Shown here: piece after piece, positions 60,737 through 64,000 of the stretch
How the letters are laid out: each line of letters begins with the position of its first letter
How positions within the stretch are numbered: position 1 is the first letter of the stretch
Assembly: GCA_031841125.1 (NCBI GenBank)
Contig: CM063113.1
Coordinates: 58,273,211 to 58,337,210, forward strand
DNA length: 64,000 nucleotides
Origin: Acanthococcus lagerstroemiae
Lineage: Eukaryota > Arthropoda > Insecta > Hemiptera > Eriococcidae
Direction of reading: 5' to 3'
Program-made: the position numbers and the translations under genes
Notes under the pieces: model-generated
What the model was told of the DNA's origin: nothing
The model's database searches: none
What the model saw: the letters and a program-made list of their open reading frames with translations, nothing else

Positions 60737-62110
60737 ATTCACGCGTTCATACGATTTCTAGTTTTCATTTCGTTTTACTATTTTCCTGTTTCTGTTCACC
60801 GTTTACAAAAAGTGATGTCTGTAAAAAAAACTTTTTTAACTTAGCTCATCAAGTTACATACGTATTTCTCCGCATAAGTGTCATCATCGTGTATATTGGT
60901 CACACCGTCGTGTCTCTTTTCGTTATGTACTTTTTTCCCTTCGCGGTCATTATTCATTTTTGTTTCCGTTGGTGGTGGTCGCTGTAGTCTCAGTTCATTT
61001 AGTCACATCCTTCTTTATTCGACGCGTGACGCACACGTTGTATACATTCTAGGCATTCCAATTTTATTTTTAACGCGTAGTGAAGAGGATGCGTCGTTTA
61101 AAAGAAACCACATACTATTCGTCGTGTCGCATTAATGTTACCATGATATTCAGTAATTTAGATTCGCATTTGATTTTCTTCAATTTTAAGACTAGCACTA
61201 GTAGGTCAGTTCGTCATCATTTTGGCTCATCTCGTGTATCATAACATCGCCAATCTTAGTGTCGCCACGTTTTTCCTTCGTTTTACATTGTATATCCTTA
61301 TCGTGATTATTTTAATTTTTCGCAGATTTAAATTATTATTTTATTCGTTCATTTTAAATTTTAAAAATACTGTTTATTCGCACGCTCGAAGCGTGCTAAG
61401 TTTATGCTCTGCGCTGATGACGAGTACCGTTTATCCTAGTTGGCTATAAACTCGTATGTGTATGTTCGTTTCAAAAGGTTTGTTACTAGAATACCCGTCC
61501 CAATCATTCATCGATGAGTTGAGTGCACAAACTTCAAAAGCTAATTTTGAAATGGAAATCCAGTGAGACTTCCTCCTATGTTCATAAAGTACTTAATCGA
61601 ATATGATTCCGGATTTGCGAGCTCGTTGTCGGCGTGAACACTTTTTTTTGTGACAATAAGTATAAGTAACGCGATTCATTTTCAGAGTTTTGGAATTGTT
61701 CGAACTTACTCCCGCTTTTGGAAGTGGTTCTGCTCGTGTGCGAATCGAGAGAACCGTGAAAATGTCGATCGCGTCACTATTTTAAATTTTTTCTTTTTTA
61801 AATGAATTAGTTTAACTATTGTAAGTACGCGAACAGGTGCCATGCCCAGTTTTGGAGAATGTTCGCTTCTGAAACGAGCTGCGTTGAGCGTGATAACTGG
61901 TTACTGCATTCAGTCAGTTGAGCAATAAATTCTATGTTTTCGATTTTCTGGTTTGAAACGATCGCGGTTTGATTTTCAGCAAAGTCGCTTCAGTTGTACG
62001 TCGTAGCTTTGTATGTAGTTGAAATTTACCATTTAGTTTTATTGTTAAAAATATCGTTTTCGTGTAATGATGAATTAAAAAGTTCTTAATTACATTTCAT
62101 TTCGTGTAGT
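60737..62110 (+). terminator. V-ATPase A 3' UTR with poly(A) signal candidates
   Basis: T-rich sequence follows the stop codon without another gene. AATAAA at 61924-61929 is the clearest poly(A) signal, which would give a 3' UTR of roughly 1.2 kb. The short frames here (60878-61135, 61222-61449) are hydrophobic by composition only. Confidence 0.45.
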
Positions 62111-63177
62111 TCATTTATCAAAATCAAGTGGTGATTAATAGTTGGTGAAGAATCGTGATATGCACAGCAGAAGTCTGCTGAAGTGTCTCTGAATCGGTAG
62201 CGATGTGCCGTCGGTAAATCTTATGTATACACGCTGAGATCGCATTATTATTAACGGGGTACGAGCCCACTCTACATTCGTGTACTTGTAGGTTCAGATT
62301 AAAGTAGAAATGGCTTCGCTTGAGAGAAAACGAGTGACGAATTTTGGTATTATTTGTTTTGCAATGAGTGTTAGTGATTAGGATGGTGTTAAACATTTTT
62401 CTCGTTTTATTCCTTTTTGTCGTCCAGGAAAGCCACACTGATACTGATAACAATACCAACCCGCATGGTTATTCGATCAGTGGTATCATCTTGATGATAC
62501 TAAAATTCGCATTTAAAATAGTACGAAGAGAAAAAAATGAACTTTAATTCAAAATTAACATCGGCATTAAACTTCTCGTTGAAAAGAGAATCATATGCTC
62601 TCACGTCATTGATTTTTTTTTTTTAAACAAAATCTCAAATTGTTGTGTCGTGTAATGTTTGAAATTCGGGCTGCGGTCGAGGTGGTGGCGCGCTGTCATC
62701 GTAAACTTGTAGTATAGTGATCATGTCATCATGTGGGAATATCCCAATAACATACGCACTTAATTTTCAGAAAATATCTCAAAAATGAAAGAGTTTTTCA
62801 ACAAAAAATAAAGAGAATCAAACTGATAGAGGTTGAAATTTCCTTTCAGATAAGTCCATTTTCATTTCAATCAGAGCAATTTTCTATTACAGCAGTTTAT
62901 CTTTTTCACACAGTTGAAATTGTTCTCAGTCTGAATTGAGTCAGCGTTTATTTTACGTTCCTGGGCACAAATGGGAACGGGGAGTGAAAAGAAATCAGGG
63001 TGTGATGAGATGAGAGGTCTATAGGTCTATATGCAGCATGAAAGATTATAGTATATACCAATTTTAAGGGCGTATTGTCACGTCAGTCGATTATTCGCAG
63101 TTCATTTTCGTGGTATCACCTCTGTACTCCAACTCCCAACTCACAGGTCAGTAACTACATAGTCCACTACTCATGCC
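62111..63177. other. Intergenic, nothing recognised
   Basis: No gene is seen. The minus-strand frame 62124-62459 shows no domain. Confidence 0.45.
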
Positions 63178-63634
63178 TTCGTGAAGGCGATATAGTACAA
63201 TCAGTATGATGGACTGATAACAGGGGGACAACTTCGTTATCACAACAGTATGAGCTATGACATCTAATAGCGTGCATTAGCATCTGTCCCTTTTATTTAC
63301 TTGCCCTACAATTATTTTGATTTAAATCGATATTTGCCTTCATAATGCGAATTTAAGAGGCCGTTCTTTCATACAAATGTAGTTCGGGTATTTCATTGGA
63401 AGTTTCATTTCAGGAAATCGACAAAATGGAAACGTCTGTTAAAGACCATTTCAGCATTCAGGTATAACCCGTCATTCCTAAAGCACAGGTATACCCAAAT
63501 ATTATACAATTTCATGGCAAATAAACGTAAAACTTCATACTCAGAAGAAACGATTTGCTAGGTTCACCAATATACATGATAAGGAAGTTGTCGCCCTGTT
63601 ATCAGTCCATCACACATATTGTACTTCAGCGCCT
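63178..63634. repeat. Inverted-repeat element
   Basis: GATGGACTGATAACAGGGGG (63209) recurs inverted at 63577-63617 (CGCCCTGTTATCAGTCCATC). Homology of the arms spans about 55-60 bases (AAGGCGATATAGTACAAT ... to TTCGTTATCA). It is about 455 bp overall and non-coding. The end bases and target duplication were not fixed. Confidence 0.65.
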
Positions 63635-64000
63635 TTTTCAATTTCATTACTTGCAATGTGGATGTAATTTGTGGTAGGTATATGACTAGTTACCTGTTCC
63701 TCCCTATCTTGACGAAGGTCCATTAAGGGTAATTCCAGGTTAGGGGGTGCGGTATTAGGGGACTACTTGTGGCGTGCGTGTACCACTCTACGCCCCACTG
63801 TCATCAATATGACTAGTTTACCCAAGAGTTCGAAGTCTGAATAATGAGAAATCTTGAGGAATGCTCACTATTGATGAATTTTCTCAGGCAAATGCTATGC
63901 TTTTCTGAATATTATATCATCAATAATAAATACTATATAGTATAGGTATACATAAACGTCTATACCTTTAGTAAGGGGGGGGGGGATGCACGCATGCCAA
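63635..64000. other. Dispersed GGTGCGGT repeat and window end
   Basis: 63730-63810 (AGGGGGTGCGGTATTAGGGG ... GGCGTGCGTGTACC) matches 50480-50540. A G homopolymer is at about 63976-63985. No gene is seen. Confidence 0.45.

Overview
This is nuclear genomic DNA from an insect. Two protein-coding genes have clean GT/AG introns, and the rest is AT-rich sequence packed with eukaryotic transposons. The V-ATPase A and USF proteins are insect-like. The wording of the V-ATPase chain and the TE-rich, long-intron setting lean towards a hemipteran such as a mealybug or aphid relative, but that placement is inference.

Host genes. (1) 47536-49523 (+): upstream stimulatory factor (USF, bHLH-leucine zipper), seven coding exons, 282 aa, with a plausible TATA/ETS/CRE promoter upstream and AATAAA at 49918. 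(2) 56878-60736 (+): catalytic subunit A of the vacuolar H+-ATPase (Vha68/ATP6V1A), twelve coding exons, 615 aa, long 3' UTR. (3) 33868-34164 (-): one 99-codon first coding exon ending at a splice donor, resembling the N-terminal coiled coil of PLEKHH/MAX-1 proteins. No later exon is seen, so the left 33.8 kb is probably its first intron and holds scattered CpG-rich patches at about 2.4-3.7, 17.4-19.1 and 26.6-27.5 kb.

Mobile DNA. Transposons dominate 0-46 kb. They include hAT-type short elements with 8-bp target duplications (873-1358, 4907-5062, 21620-22298, 35711-36866, 44945-45604). A second group has termini CAGGGTGTCTA and 5-bp duplications. Its longest copy (12873-15323) carries a broken hAT-like transposase, itself interrupted by a pogo/Tigger element (13246-13994). 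Other elements are a BEL/Pao remnant (19835-22365), a Penelope-like fragment with a GIY-YIG domain (16250-16985), a 5'-truncated non-LTR element (28000-28650), two inverted copies of a 1.7-1.9 kb terminal-repeat element (23498-25235, 30976-32856), a 5.5 kb long-terminal-repeat element full of nested insertions (34761-40287), a mariner-type element with about 350-bp terminal repeats (51124-53029), and a decayed Polinton/Maverick polymerase (54598-55500).

Several insertions can be proved inside the window because an uninterrupted sister copy or an exact target duplication is present. The right third is gene-bearing and quieter: USF, then mobile debris at 50-56 kb, then V-ATPase A with a small palindromic MITE in its last intron. 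No bacterial genes, CRISPR arrays or convincing functional tRNA/rRNA genes were seen.
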